This document shows positions 1-7,283 of a stretch of 9,103 nucleotides of DNA, one piece after another. The position numbers and the translations under genes were made by a program. Position 1 is the stretch's first letter. Each line of letters begins with the position of its first letter. The notes below the pieces were generated by a model. The model was given only the letters and a program-made list of their open reading frames with translations, searched no databases and had not been told where the DNA came from. The DNA is from Synergistaceae bacterium (lineage in GTDB: Bacteria; Synergistota; Synergistia; Synergistales; Aminobacteriaceae), in the NCBI GenBank assembly GCA_009778055.1, contig WRKN01000095.1, forward strand, positions 1 to 9,103. The letters run 5' to 3'.

Positions 1-791
1 CCGCAAAAATGCCCGGAAACCGCCGAGATTACGCCTATACGCTGTCCGGTGGCGGTATTTACGTAATAGCGGGCGGGCCCCGCGGGCGACTCCGCCCCCG
101 TTTGATCCTTTGTCCAGCGCCCGGCACAGCCGGGCAAGCGCGCAAGAGCCTCCGGGAACGGCGTAAACATCTCCGCGCTCCAAAGACTTGAATGGAACGG
201 CATGAACTCGATAAAACGCAAAAGTATGCCTTTTTTAAAAGCGAAGTCCGCCAATTGTTCGATCATGCTGTCGTCGTTAAAACCGCGTATCAGGACGGAG
301 TTTATTTTGATTTTGATTTTGACTTCGGTTTCGGTTTGTGAAACAAGGGAGGTCAGGGCGTCTATTCCGTCAAGCACGGGCTCAAGCGAAGCGCCGCGCG
401 TCATAACGGAGAACTTTTCGGCGTCCAGCGTATCCAGGCTTACGTTCACGCACTCCAAGCCCATACGGGCCAGGGACGGGGCGTACTGCGCCAGCGTCGA
501 ACCATTGGTTGTCAGGGCAATCCGAAGGCCCGGAAAAGAAGCGGCCACTTTTTCCAGGAACCGGATCATTCCCTTCCGTATGAGAGGTTCCCCGCCGGTA
601 AAACGGATTTTTTCAACTCCGAGATCGCACAGTATCCCGATCAGAAAAAAAATTTCCTCATAGGACAGTATCCTGTCATGAGGAATCCATTTTATCCCGT
701 CCTCCGGCATACAGTAACGGCAGCGATAGTTACATCGGTCGGTTACGGAAATACGCGCGTAACTCAGCTCCCGGCCAAAAAAATCCTTCAC
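1..791 (-). CDS. moaA: GTP 3',8-cyclase MoaA (radical SAM), C-terminus beyond window
   Basis: First enzyme of molybdenum cofactor synthesis: a cytoplasmic radical-SAM protein that converts GTP to 3',8-cyclo-7,8-dihydro-GTP, the substrate of MoaC. 263 residues are visible. The N-terminus has the MoaA pattern FGREL..ARISVTDRC, then the CxxxCxxC [4Fe-4S] motif (CNYRCRYC, Cys20/24/27) followed by MPEDG. Next come TGGEPL (65-70) and TTNG (94-97) for SAM binding, SLDTLD, and RFIEFMP. The reading ends at SGHFC, the first cysteine of the second, GTP-binding cluster; the other two cysteines and the GG tail lie outside. The start is a GTG at 791, the only start codon in this frame for at least 60 nt upstream; its Shine-Dalgarno is poor (a GGGG about 11 nt upstream). 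It lies 44 nt after the SPOR gene on the same strand, so it is probably read from the division operon or a weak local promoter. Identification is firm; the start is less so. Confidence 0.95.
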   Translation of the reverse strand, partial: MKDFFGRELSYARISVTDRCNYRCRYCMPEDGIKWIPHDRILSYEEIFFLIGILCDLGVEKIRFTGGEPLIRKGMIRFLEKVAASFPGLRIALTTNGSTLAQYAPSLARMGLECVNVSLDTLDAEKFSVMTRGASLEPVLDGIDALTSLVSQTETEVKIKIKINSVLIRGFNDDSMIEQLADFAFKKGILLRFIEFMPFHSSLWSAEMFTPFPEALARLPGCAGRWTKDQTGAESPAGPARYYVNTATGQRIGVISAVSGHFC

Positions 792-835
792 TGTACGCTC
801 AGCCCCGGCTGCCTGGTTTTGTTTTTTTGCGGTTT

Positions 836-1552
836 CTATCTCGGCGGAACTACAAAAGCGCCGGGAAACCCGGTCTGCAGACGAGAGGCCAAATTCAGCG
901 CGTCCTGTTTCGTCGGGCCGGCCTGAATCAAAACCCTGTGCAGCGTCCCCGAAGACACGTTCACGGTATAACCGGCCTGGGCCAGACTCCGCGAAACGGC
1001 TTCCGCGGAGGAGCGCGTGGAATACGCGCCTACCTGCACCATCCAGTTTCTGTTCGGCTGCGCGGCGGGTCTCTCGGGTTCGGCGGGCCTGACGGGAGCT
1101 GCCGGTTTGGGCTCGGGCGCGGCAGGAGTAGGGTCAGGCTGCCGCTGCGCCGGAACAGACGGCGTGACAACTGGCGCTGGTTCCGGTTCCGGCGCGGAAA
1201 CCACCACCACGGTTACCGCAGCAGGGTCGGCGTTGTTCGCGGAACTGTTGTCGCTGCTGAGGTCTAAAATCATATTGCCGTCCGCGCGCTGGACAGTAGC
1301 CGGGTTAACGGCGGCATCGGCGCGCGGCGTCTCGAAATCGGCCGGTGGGGCAGGTATGCCAGGAATGCCGGGGGGGCTGACCGACAGAGGAATAGGCTGA
1401 CCGGTTCCCTGAAAGTCGGTGAAGAAAAAAACTTTCCCCGCCACCAGAAGAAGCCCTATGGCCACCAGGCCGACCAAAGGAAGCATAAAATCACCGAAGG
1501 ACATCACGTAGCTTTTGTTGGCCTTAAAACGCCTCGTCTCTCTCAGCGGCAA
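836..1552 (-). CDS. Membrane-anchored SPOR-domain protein (septal peptidoglycan binding)
   Basis: 238 residues laid out like FtsN/DedD-type proteins: a short basic cytoplasmic tail (1-22), one hydrophobic membrane segment (about 24-44), a long Pro/Ala-rich linker (about 50-165, with PEPEPAP and PAAPEPKPAAP stretches), and a C-terminal SPOR domain (about 168-238) beginning NWMVQVGAYSTR and containing HRVLIQAGP and GAFVV. SPOR domains bind glycan strands stripped of stem peptides at the division septum, so a periplasmic role at the septum is likely. The position 55 nt after ftsZ fits that role. The start is a TTG at 1552 with a strong GAGGAGGGGG element upstream; the in-frame ATG at codon 17 has no good ribosome site and would cut the cytoplasmic tail. 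The domain call is firm. Whether this is the functional FtsN cannot be told, because the linker shows no recognised FtsA- or FtsQLB-activating motif. Confidence 0.9.
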   Translation of the reverse strand: MPLRETRRFKANKSYVMSFGDFMLPLVGLVAIGLLLVAGKVFFFTDFQGTGQPIPLSVSPPGIPGIPAPPADFETPRADAAVNPATVQRADGNMILDLSSDNSSANNADPAAVTVVVVSAPEPEPAPVVTPSVPAQRQPDPTPAAPEPKPAAPVRPAEPERPAAQPNRNWMVQVGAYSTRSSAEAVSRSLAQAGYTVNVSSGTLHRVLIQAGPTKQDALNLASRLQTGFPGAFVVPPR

Positions 1553-1572
1553 CCCTCACACCCCCTCCTCGC

Positions 1573-1603
1573 AAAAAAATTCTCCCCCTCCCGCCGCGGC
1601 GGG
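1573..1603 (-). terminator. Possible weak terminator or attenuator after ftsZ
   Basis: Five nucleotides past the ftsZ stop codon the minus strand carries the perfect GC-only palindrome CCCGCCGCGGCGGG (1590-1603). A purine stretch of 10 nt and then seven T (1579-1573) follow. The hairpin and T-run are the parts of an intrinsic terminator, but the 10-nt gap between them is too long for a good one, and the next gene's Shine-Dalgarno follows directly. Partial termination that lowers SPOR and moaA expression relative to ftsZ is possible; a chance GC palindrome is also possible. Confidence 0.3.
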
Positions 1604-1607
1604 TTGT

Positions 1608-2774
1608 TCACTGCTGGGTCTTTCTCCTGAAAATGGACGGAGAGTCGTATGTGGCTTTGGGCACTCCGTGGAATATGTCGTTGTCGTCGCTGGGCTGCAA
1701 ATCTTTTTCTTCGAGCGAAAAAGCACGTACCCCCACCGTCCTGATCGATTTATCCAAAACCGGCTGCTGCTGGAGAGCAGCGGGAGAAGCCTTTTCCTTG
1801 ATTTCGGAAAAACCGGTGGCTATGACGGTGACGCGCATCTTGTTCCCTATTTCTTCGCTGACCGTGTGCCCCCAGATGACCTGCGCGTTTTCCTCGGCCG
1901 TCTCGTTTATTATCTGCGCCGCCTTGGTCATCTCCAAAAGACCGGCGTCCGGCCCGGCCTCGATATTCATCAGGATACCCTTGGCCCCTTTCAGGGGCAG
2001 CGACATCAGCGGGGATTTAATGGCGGCCTTAGCGGCCAATTCAGCCCTGTTTTCGCCCTCGCCCTCGCCTATGCCCATAATGGCGGAACCGGCGTTTTTC
2101 ATCACCGTCCTGACGTCGGCGAAATCAACATTGATGATGCCGGGCTTCAGGATCAGGTCGGTAACCCCCTGCACGGCCTGGCGCAGAACTTCGTTGGCCA
2201 TCTTATAGGCATCCATGCTCTTTGTTTTATCGTCGATATGACTCAAAAGCCTGTCGTTTTCCACAACCAGAAGGGCGTCCACTTTTTCCTTCAGCCTGAC
2301 TATTCCTTCCTGAGCCACCAGGGTGCGTTTTCTCAGCTCAAAGCTGAAAGGCATGGTCACGACCCCTACAACGAGGCTTCCAACTTCCTTGGCCACCTCC
2401 GCTATTATGGGAGCGGCCCCGGTTCCGGTTCCGCCGCCCATGCCCGCCGTGACAAAAACCATGTCGGATCCGTTTACGTACTCACGTATGCGGTCCATGG
2501 ATTCTTTTGCCGCGTCCATGCCCACCTGCGGATCAGCGCCTGCCCCGCGCCCCCTGGTGAGCTTCTCCCCCAGAATGATTTTGTTCGGCGCCTTGTTCAA
2601 ACCGAGCGCCTTGGAATCCGTATTGGCAGCTACAAACTCGACTCCCTCCACACCGCTTGAGATGATGTGGTTCAGAGCGTTGCCGCCCCCTCCGCCTACG
2701 CCTATGACAAGAATATGTTCCCTCTGCTTAAGCGTATCGGGAAGATGAAACACCTGATCTTTATCCAAATTCAT
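1608..2774 (-). CDS. ftsZ: Cell division GTPase FtsZ
   Basis: Tubulin-like GTPase that polymerises into the cytoplasmic Z-ring. 388 residues, a normal length. Seen in order: a short N-terminal extension, the nucleotide-binding start ILVIGVGGGGGNA (21-33), NTD (51-53), the tubulin signature GGGTGTG (113-119), TMPFSFE, and the T7 synergy loop NVDFAD (215-220) that completes the active site of the neighbouring subunit. A disordered linker follows, then a C-terminal peptide DSPSIFRRK, matching the D-x-P-x-F-x-R-R type tail that binds FtsA and other partners. It lies 32 nt after ftsA. The annotated ATG has its GGAGG only 2 nt upstream; the TTG two codons later has the better 8-nt spacing, so the true start may be residue 3. 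All catalytic motifs are intact. Confidence 0.98.
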   Translation of the reverse strand: MNLDKDQVFHLPDTLKQREHILVIGVGGGGGNALNHIISSGVEGVEFVAANTDSKALGLNKAPNKIILGEKLTRGRGAGADPQVGMDAAKESMDRIREYVNGSDMVFVTAGMGGGTGTGAAPIIAEVAKEVGSLVVGVVTMPFSFELRKRTLVAQEGIVRLKEKVDALLVVENDRLLSHIDDKTKSMDAYKMANEVLRQAVQGVTDLILKPGIINVDFADVRTVMKNAGSAIMGIGEGEGENRAELAAKAAIKSPLMSLPLKGAKGILMNIEAGPDAGLLEMTKAAQIINETAEENAQVIWGHTVSEEIGNKMRVTVIATGFSEIKEKASPAALQQQPVLDKSIRTVGVRAFSLEEKDLQPSDDNDIFHGVPKATYDSPSIFRRKTQQ

Positions 2775-2806
2775 GCCCTCCCCGCCCGTGACAAAAATAA
2801 CGAACC

Positions 2807-4123
2807 TTAGAAAAGATCCTTAAAAGACTCTTTGATTTTCTCCATTATATTTCTTACAGTGTCGCCCATGCCCGCTCCCGTGGAAGTGGAGGATTCTCCC
2901 TCCCACTGGGGGCGGGGCGCAAAGTCGTTGATGTCCCACAACGTCTTAGGCGCGTCTATAAAACTGTACGGATTGCGCTCTTTGCTCAAAATATAGCGTA
3001 TCGTGCCCACGGCGTTGACGTAACCGGGGTCGGCGCGCCCCGGCGGCATCTGATAATACTCCTGTGGGTCGGCCACGCGGACAGGCATCTTGAATACGTC
3101 GGAAAGCAGGTGTTCGAGACCCGGCGTTTTGGCTACCCCGCCGGACAGCACTATGCCCGCCGGGAACAGCTTAGCGTCCTGCTCGGAAATCAGCGCGGCC
3201 ACGTGTTCGGCACACAGCTCCTCAAGGCGGCAACCGATTATTTCCAACACTGCGTTGGGGTCTATGACCCTTTCCGACTGCCCCCTGGGCGTCACCGCTA
3301 TAGGGTCGCCGCTCTCCGACGTGAATATGCTCTTTTTGATCTCCTCGGCCTTCTTCAGGGGCAGACGCAGAACGGTCGCCAAGTCGTTTGTTATGTGGTC
3401 TCCCCCGATAGGGATGATAGCCACCTTGACGGGGCGTCCCTCGCCGTAAAAGGTAATCCCCGTGGTCCCCCCGCCTATGCAGATAGAGATGACGCCGACC
3501 CGCATTTCCTCGTCCGTAAGCGCCCCCAGCGCCGCCGCCACGGGTTTGATTACAAGCCCCTCCACTTCCACTCCCGCCCTTTTGACGCATCTTACCACAT
3601 TGTGGACGTAAGGCATGGGCACTGTCACCGTCTGCAGATCCATTTCAAGACGCATACCGGTCATGCTAAGAGGGTCGTCCACGCCGAAATTTCCGTCTAT
3701 GGAATAGCGTACCGGGATCGTGTGAAGAGCCAGTTTGTTTATAGGGATGGAAAGAGAACTTTGCGCGGCGTCGATAACCCGTTCCACGTCGTCGACCTGC
3801 ACCGGCTGGGGACGCGCGTTGCGCCCCATAGCCACCATTCCGTTCGAGTTCACGCTTACGACGTCCACGGCGTTGAAAGCCACCACCGCGTGCGTCAGCC
3901 TGAAACCAACTATGTTTTCAGCGTCTCTTACAGCGCTGCGGACGGAACGCACGGCCTGCTCCAGGTTTACGATCAGACCTTTGCGGATACCCTCCGAAGG
4001 GGCCGATCCTATGCCTATAATATGGACTGCCTCTCGCGAACGAAGATCTCTCTGCGCCACGACCACAGCGATCTTCGTGGTGCCGACACAAAGTCCTACC
4101 AAGGTATCAGGCTCCCTAAACAC
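2807..4123 (-). CDS. ftsA: Cell division protein FtsA, with substituted phosphate loops
   Basis: Actin-like protein that tethers FtsZ to the membrane. 438 residues. The N-terminal actin-fold start is VGLCVGTTKIAV, followed by the FtsA-specific 1C/SHS2 region (about 84-165, with IGIGSAPSEGIRKG just before it). Phosphate-2 is ICIGGGTTGI (214-223); PIGGDHITNDLA (238-249) and the adenosine-side GIVLSGG (323-329) are conserved. The C-terminal amphipathic helix VRNIMEKIKESFKDLF is the membrane-targeting sequence. Oddity: the acidic residue expected in phosphate-1 (GLD/E-IGT) is Cys12, that in phosphate-2 (DIGGGT) is Cys215, and the second aspartate (GGGTTD) is Gly222, so Mg-ATP hydrolysis may be weakened. 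The GTG start shares its first base with the last base of the ftsQ stop (TAGTG), with an AGGGAG site 9 nt upstream, so translation is probably coupled to ftsQ. Confidence 0.97.
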   Translation of the reverse strand: MFREPDTLVGLCVGTTKIAVVVAQRDLRSREAVHIIGIGSAPSEGIRKGLIVNLEQAVRSVRSAVRDAENIVGFRLTHAVVAFNAVDVVSVNSNGMVAMGRNARPQPVQVDDVERVIDAAQSSLSIPINKLALHTIPVRYSIDGNFGVDDPLSMTGMRLEMDLQTVTVPMPYVHNVVRCVKRAGVEVEGLVIKPVAAALGALTDEEMRVGVISICIGGGTTGITFYGEGRPVKVAIIPIGGDHITNDLATVLRLPLKKAEEIKKSIFTSESGDPIAVTPRGQSERVIDPNAVLEIIGCRLEELCAEHVAALISEQDAKLFPAGIVLSGGVAKTPGLEHLLSDVFKMPVRVADPQEYYQMPPGRADPGYVNAVGTIRYILSKERNPYSFIDAPKTLWDINDFAPRPQWEGESSTSTGAGMGDTVRNIMEKIKESFKDLF

Positions 4124-4923
4124 TATCTCGAACTCCCTTCTGCCGCGCCGGCGGGCAAGTTCTTCACCACTATTCTGTCCTTGTAAGTGGCGTCAATCAA
4201 ACGGCCGCCGCTATCTCCCTCAAGGCTGCCCAGGATGTGCCCGAGCGCCAGGCCAAGTTCTTCCCACCCATGCTTGTCTCTTTGGATCAAAATCGTAAAA
4301 TCTTTCCCTTCCCGGACGTAACGCAGCTCAAAAAAGTCATCGCCCGCCCTGCGCCCCACAGACACCTCTTCCACGCCGTCAAACCAGGAAGCGCCTCCCA
4401 GGCCTTTTAAAAAATCGTCTATCGCGTCCGTCGAAAAAATAGAGGGAAAAACGCCCCCCGGCAAAAGCCTTCCCTCTTCGCCGGCATCCGGCAGCTTCCA
4501 AAGGGGCTTCCAGGGGATTTTCAGCTCCCTGAACCAAAAACCGCCGTCCGTAAGGCTCCACATGCGGCCTTCTTTCGATATACACCACTCTTTCCCCTGC
4601 CATTCCACGACAATACGAGGAGAAAGCAGCTTTATGTCGGTGACAAAGGAACCTATTCCCGTCATACGAGTCTCCACCAGAACGGGATTGGTTCTCTCCA
4701 AAAATACCGCCATGTCCCGCGATCTTCGTATAAACAAAGGCCAGAAACGAAGGCAGCGGGAAGGGAAAACATCCCAATACCGCTCTTCCAAAACCGGAGT
4801 GGCGGCGTTTACGCTCATTTCACGCATAGACATCCACATATAACGCTCGTTGAGGCGCCACAGCCCCCCCAGTATCATCGAACAAAATACGATCTTAAAC
4901 CATCGCAGCCTTCTCACAGCCAT
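4123..4923 (-). CDS. ftsQ: Divergent FtsQ/DivIB-type division protein
   Basis: Likely the bitopic scaffold that links FtsB/FtsL to the septal synthase. 266 residues: a basic N-terminus (RRLRWFK), one membrane segment (about 9-24) and a large extracytoplasmic part. The region about 36-90 sits where the POTRA domain is expected but lacks a clear POTRA signature. A stretch like the FtsQ beta domain follows (PRIVVEW, EWCISKEGRMW at about 112-122). Near the end is RLIDATYKDRIVVKN (241-255), matching the D-x-R-Y-x-D-x-V-x-V pattern that closes FtsQ proteins. Assignment rests on topology, that tail, and position between murB and ftsA. It is rich in Trp and poorly conserved. The ATG start lies 12 nt after murB and has no clear Shine-Dalgarno, suggesting coupling to murB translation. 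It overlaps ftsA by 1 nt. Confidence 0.8.
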   Translation of the reverse strand: MAVRRLRWFKIVFCSMILGGLWRLNERYMWMSMREMSVNAATPVLEERYWDVFPSRCLRFWPLFIRRSRDMAVFLERTNPVLVETRMTGIGSFVTDIKLLSPRIVVEWQGKEWCISKEGRMWSLTDGGFWFRELKIPWKPLWKLPDAGEEGRLLPGGVFPSIFSTDAIDDFLKGLGGASWFDGVEEVSVGRRAGDDFFELRYVREGKDFTILIQRDKHGWEELGLALGHILGSLEGDSGGRLIDATYKDRIVVKNLPAGAAEGSSR

Positions 4924-4935
4924 AATACCAGTATA

Positions 4936-5868
4936 TCAAACCAAATGATTCACGGACGGAAAACCCAGAAATTTTATTTCCGGCTCAAGGAGTATTCCCG
5001 TCTCGCGAAATACTATATCACGACATGACAGCATCAACTCAAAAACATCGCTGCCGGTTGCGCGTCCCGTGTTAACGATGAAGTTTGCGTGAACGCCGGA
5101 CACCTCCGCTCCCCCCACACGCAACCCCTTGCAGCCCGACACGTCAAGAAGACGCCCCGCGCTGCCTAGAGGCGGATTTTTGAACGTGCACCCCGCGCTC
5201 CTCACTCCCTGGGGCTGGGTTATCCTCCTTCGCCTGAAATCGTCAAGACCCCGTTCTATTTCGGCGCGGGGGGCGCGCCGGAACGACGCCTTGCACGCCG
5301 CAAAAAAACGGTCGGGAGACGCCAGAGAAAAATGGCGGTAGGAATAGGTAAATTCACCGCGCTTCCAGGTTCGGATATCGCCGCTACTTTCCACGGCTGT
5401 GACCTCCTCCAGAAGATCAGCTGTGCTGTGCCCGCCCGCGCCGGCGTTTCCGGCTATGGCTCCCCCAAGCGTACCCGGTATCCCCACGGCAAATTCCACC
5501 CCCGTCAGCCCGTCCCTGACGGAATCCGCGACCACGCCGGACAGTAAACAGCCGGCTTCCGCCTCCAATATGACCCGGCCGTCCGCCTCGCTCCACCCGA
5601 ACCTGTTCAGGCGTCTGGCGGAAAGCACCGCTCCCTCAATGACTCCATCGGCGAAAACAACGTTCGTCCCTCCTCCAAGAATGAAAAGCGGGAATTTTTC
5701 ACGGGCCCGCGCCTTGAGCACCAGGGACACGTCGTTAAGATCCGACGGCTCGAAAAAAAGACCGCACCTTCCACCCACACCCAGCGCGGACAACGGGGCA
5801 AGCTCCTTCCCTTCCTCCGGGACGCACGATAAACTTTTTGTCAGGTCTCTCAGGCCGGCCTTCCACAT
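4936..5868 (-). CDS. murB: UDP-N-acetylenolpyruvoylglucosamine reductase MurB
   Basis: Cytoplasmic FAD enzyme that reduces UDP-GlcNAc-enolpyruvate to UDP-MurNAc with NADPH. 310 residues, the compact size of type II MurB. Seen in order: LGVGG (29-33), the FAD-binding ILGGGTNVV (63-71), GIPGTLGGAIAGNAGA (129-144), YSYR (175-178), QPQGVRSAGCTFKNP (218-232), AGRLLDVSGCKGLRVGGAEVS, HANFIVN and the closing LEPEIKFLG with the conserved glutamate. At the proton-donor position, Ser in E. coli MurB (AGSFFKNP), this protein has Cys227; a cysteine here is, from memory, a known variant in other phyla, so activity is expected. It starts with ATG 8 nt after the murC stop, with no strong ribosome site, implying coupling to murC. 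Confidence 0.97.
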   Translation of the reverse strand: MWKAGLRDLTKSLSCVPEEGKELAPLSALGVGGRCGLFFEPSDLNDVSLVLKARAREKFPLFILGGGTNVVFADGVIEGAVLSARRLNRFGWSEADGRVILEAEAGCLLSGVVADSVRDGLTGVEFAVGIPGTLGGAIAGNAGAGGHSTADLLEEVTAVESSGDIRTWKRGEFTYSYRHFSLASPDRFFAACKASFRRAPRAEIERGLDDFRRRRITQPQGVRSAGCTFKNPPLGSAGRLLDVSGCKGLRVGGAEVSGVHANFIVNTGRATGSDVFELMLSCRDIVFRETGILLEPEIKFLGFPSVNHLV

Positions 5869-5876
5869 GGCAGATT

Positions 5877-7283
5877 TTATCTTTTCAGCCAGGCCTCGCC
5901 CAGCTTGGCTATATTTCCGGCTCCCAGCGTCAAAAGCGCGTCGCCGGGACGCAGCGCCGAGTCCAGCTTCACGAGCGCGTCTTCCTGATCGTCACAGAGC
6001 GCGGCCTCATGTCCACCCAGGTTCATTATATCCGAAATATCCGCCGACGTTATATCCTCCGGCGGTTCTCCCGCGGAGTAAATGGGAAGCAGGAAAACAA
6101 GGTCGGCCCCGCTCAGGGCGGAGGCAATCTGACGATAAAACGCCCGCGTCCGCGTGTGGCGATGAGGCTGAAAAACAACCACAAGCCTCCGGTCGGGATA
6201 GATGTCCCGCATGGCGGCAAGGGATGCGGCAATTTCGGTCGGGTGGTGTCCATAGTCGTCCACCACGTCGATCGAACCGCCTCCCTTTTTTTTCTCGCCT
6301 ATTTTTTCCAGCCTGCGTTTCGCGCCGCGAAAATCGCGGATCGTGCCGGCCATGCTTTCAAACGGAACCCCCAGCATTGCGCAGGACGCGCAGGCCAGAA
6401 GCGCGTTCATTATGTTGTGGTCGCCGGAGACCGCGAGTTCCAGCCTGCCCAGCGTATCCTTCCCGCGTGCCACGGAAAAAAACGTCCCTCCGCCGGCTTT
6501 GCGCGTGACGTCGAAAGCTCCCCAATCAAAAGAGCGCCCCCACCCGCACGTCACAACGTATGGGTCGGGGCGCAGATTTTCTATCAGCAAACGCGACCCA
6601 TCGTCCTCGGCGCATATCACCAGAGGCGTCTCCGGCTTACGCGCTCGGGCGAAGCGTGTGAACGCGGCCAGCACGTCTTCAGGGGAGTGAAAGTAATTTA
6701 CGTGGTCCCAGTCTACGTTGGTAACGACGGTAAGGGCCGGTTTGAAAAACTCAAACGATCCGTCGCTCTCGTCTATTTCGGCGACGAAAAGATCGCTGCC
6801 GCCCAAAAGCGCGCCCGTGCCCAGGCCGCGAATCTCGCCTCCTATGGCGAGCGTGGGGGAGAAGCCGCCGCGCTCCAAAACCAGGCCGATCATGGACGAC
6901 GTCGTGGTTTTTCCGTGGGCTCCGGCCACACCTACCCCGCGCGCGGCGTTGAATAGGCGGCTCAAAGCCAGCCCCCGCCCTATGGCGGGGATTCCTTTTT
7001 CCCTTGCCGCGGCAAGTTCTTCGTGGTCGCGGTCAATCGCGCTGCTGTATATCATCAACTGAGGAAGAAATTTTTCGACGTGCCCGGCCGAGTGCCCGAG
7101 CGCGCACGTTACGCCCGATTTTTCCAGCTTCGCCACCGCGTCTCCGCCGGCAATGTCACACCCGCTCACCCTGAAGCCCATACCGGCCAGAAGCAAAGCG
7201 AGGGCGCTCATCCCAACGCCGCCGACGCCCATAAGGTGAACCCGTTCCACCCCTTCAAACTCGCAAAGTCCCATGCCTGTCAA
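5877..7283 (-). CDS. murC: UDP-N-acetylmuramate--L-alanine ligase MurC
   Basis: ATP-dependent cytoplasmic ligase that adds L-alanine to UDP-MurNAc, the first step of the stem peptide. 468 residues, normal length. The N-terminal UDP-binding domain has LMGVGGVGMSALA (17-29); the central ATPase has GAHGKTTT (121-128), EIDESDGSF (169-177), TNVDWDHVN (188-196) and GDHNIMNALLA (287-297). The C-terminal domain has DDYGHHPTEI (342-351), FQPHRHTRT (371-379) and TLGAGNIAKLG (452-462). The TTG start at 7283 overlaps the TGA of the preceding 55-residue gene (TTGA), so coupling is likely; an ATG three codons on (7274) is an alternative. A run of eight A in the coding strand (6293-6286) encodes part of the KKKGGG linker between the central and C-terminal domains. 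No murG or ftsW lies upstream, so this dcw fragment begins here. Confidence 0.98.
   Translation of the reverse strand: MTGMGLCEFEGVERVHLMGVGGVGMSALALLLAGMGFRVSGCDIAGGDAVAKLEKSGVTCALGHSAGHVEKFLPQLMIYSSAIDRDHEELAAAREKGIPAIGRGLALSRLFNAARGVGVAGAHGKTTTSSMIGLVLERGGFSPTLAIGGEIRGLGTGALLGGSDLFVAEIDESDGSFEFFKPALTVVTNVDWDHVNYFHSPEDVLAAFTRFARARKPETPLVICAEDDGSRLLIENLRPDPYVVTCGWGRSFDWGAFDVTRKAGGGTFFSVARGKDTLGRLELAVSGDHNIMNALLACASCAMLGVPFESMAGTIRDFRGAKRRLEKIGEKKKGGGSIDVVDDYGHHPTEIAASLAAMRDIYPDRRLVVVFQPHRHTRTRAFYRQIASALSGADLVFLLPIYSAGEPPEDITSADISDIMNLGGHEAALCDDQEDALVKLDSALRPGDALLTLGAGNIAKLGEAWLKR

Noticed and set aside
9..663. Plus-strand open frames of 60 and 153 codons in the first 700 bases
   Set aside because: The minus strand here encodes MoaA with all N-terminal motifs; the plus frames are shadows. 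The moaA frame is easily missed because its stop lies outside the window.
799..810. Short hairpin CAGCCCCGGCTG before moaA as a terminator
   Set aside because: The stem is only 5 bp with a 2-nt loop and no T-run follows directly on the minus strand (the T-rich stretch begins at codon 4 of moaA), so it is not a convincing terminator.
827..1400. Plus-strand open frames rich in Gly/Ala and Arg/Gly opposite the SPOR gene
   Set aside because: They are the reverse reading of the Pro/Ala-rich linker; repetitive composition, no ribosome site.
1515..2660. A 381-codon plus-strand open frame opposite ftsZ
   Set aside because: It lies fully antisense to an intact ftsZ, starts inside the SPOR gene, and its composition (many His, Gly, Arg, Pro) is that of a reverse-frame shadow in GC-rich DNA.
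3110..4186. A 358-codon plus-strand open frame opposite ftsA
   Set aside because: Antisense shadow of a full-length ftsA with all family regions in order; no ribosome site or family resemblance.
5399..6956. Two long overlapping plus-strand open frames (369 and 372 codons) opposite murB and murC
   Set aside because: Both are antisense to complete, motif-rich mur genes, overlap each other, and have low-complexity Arg/Pro/Ala-rich translations.
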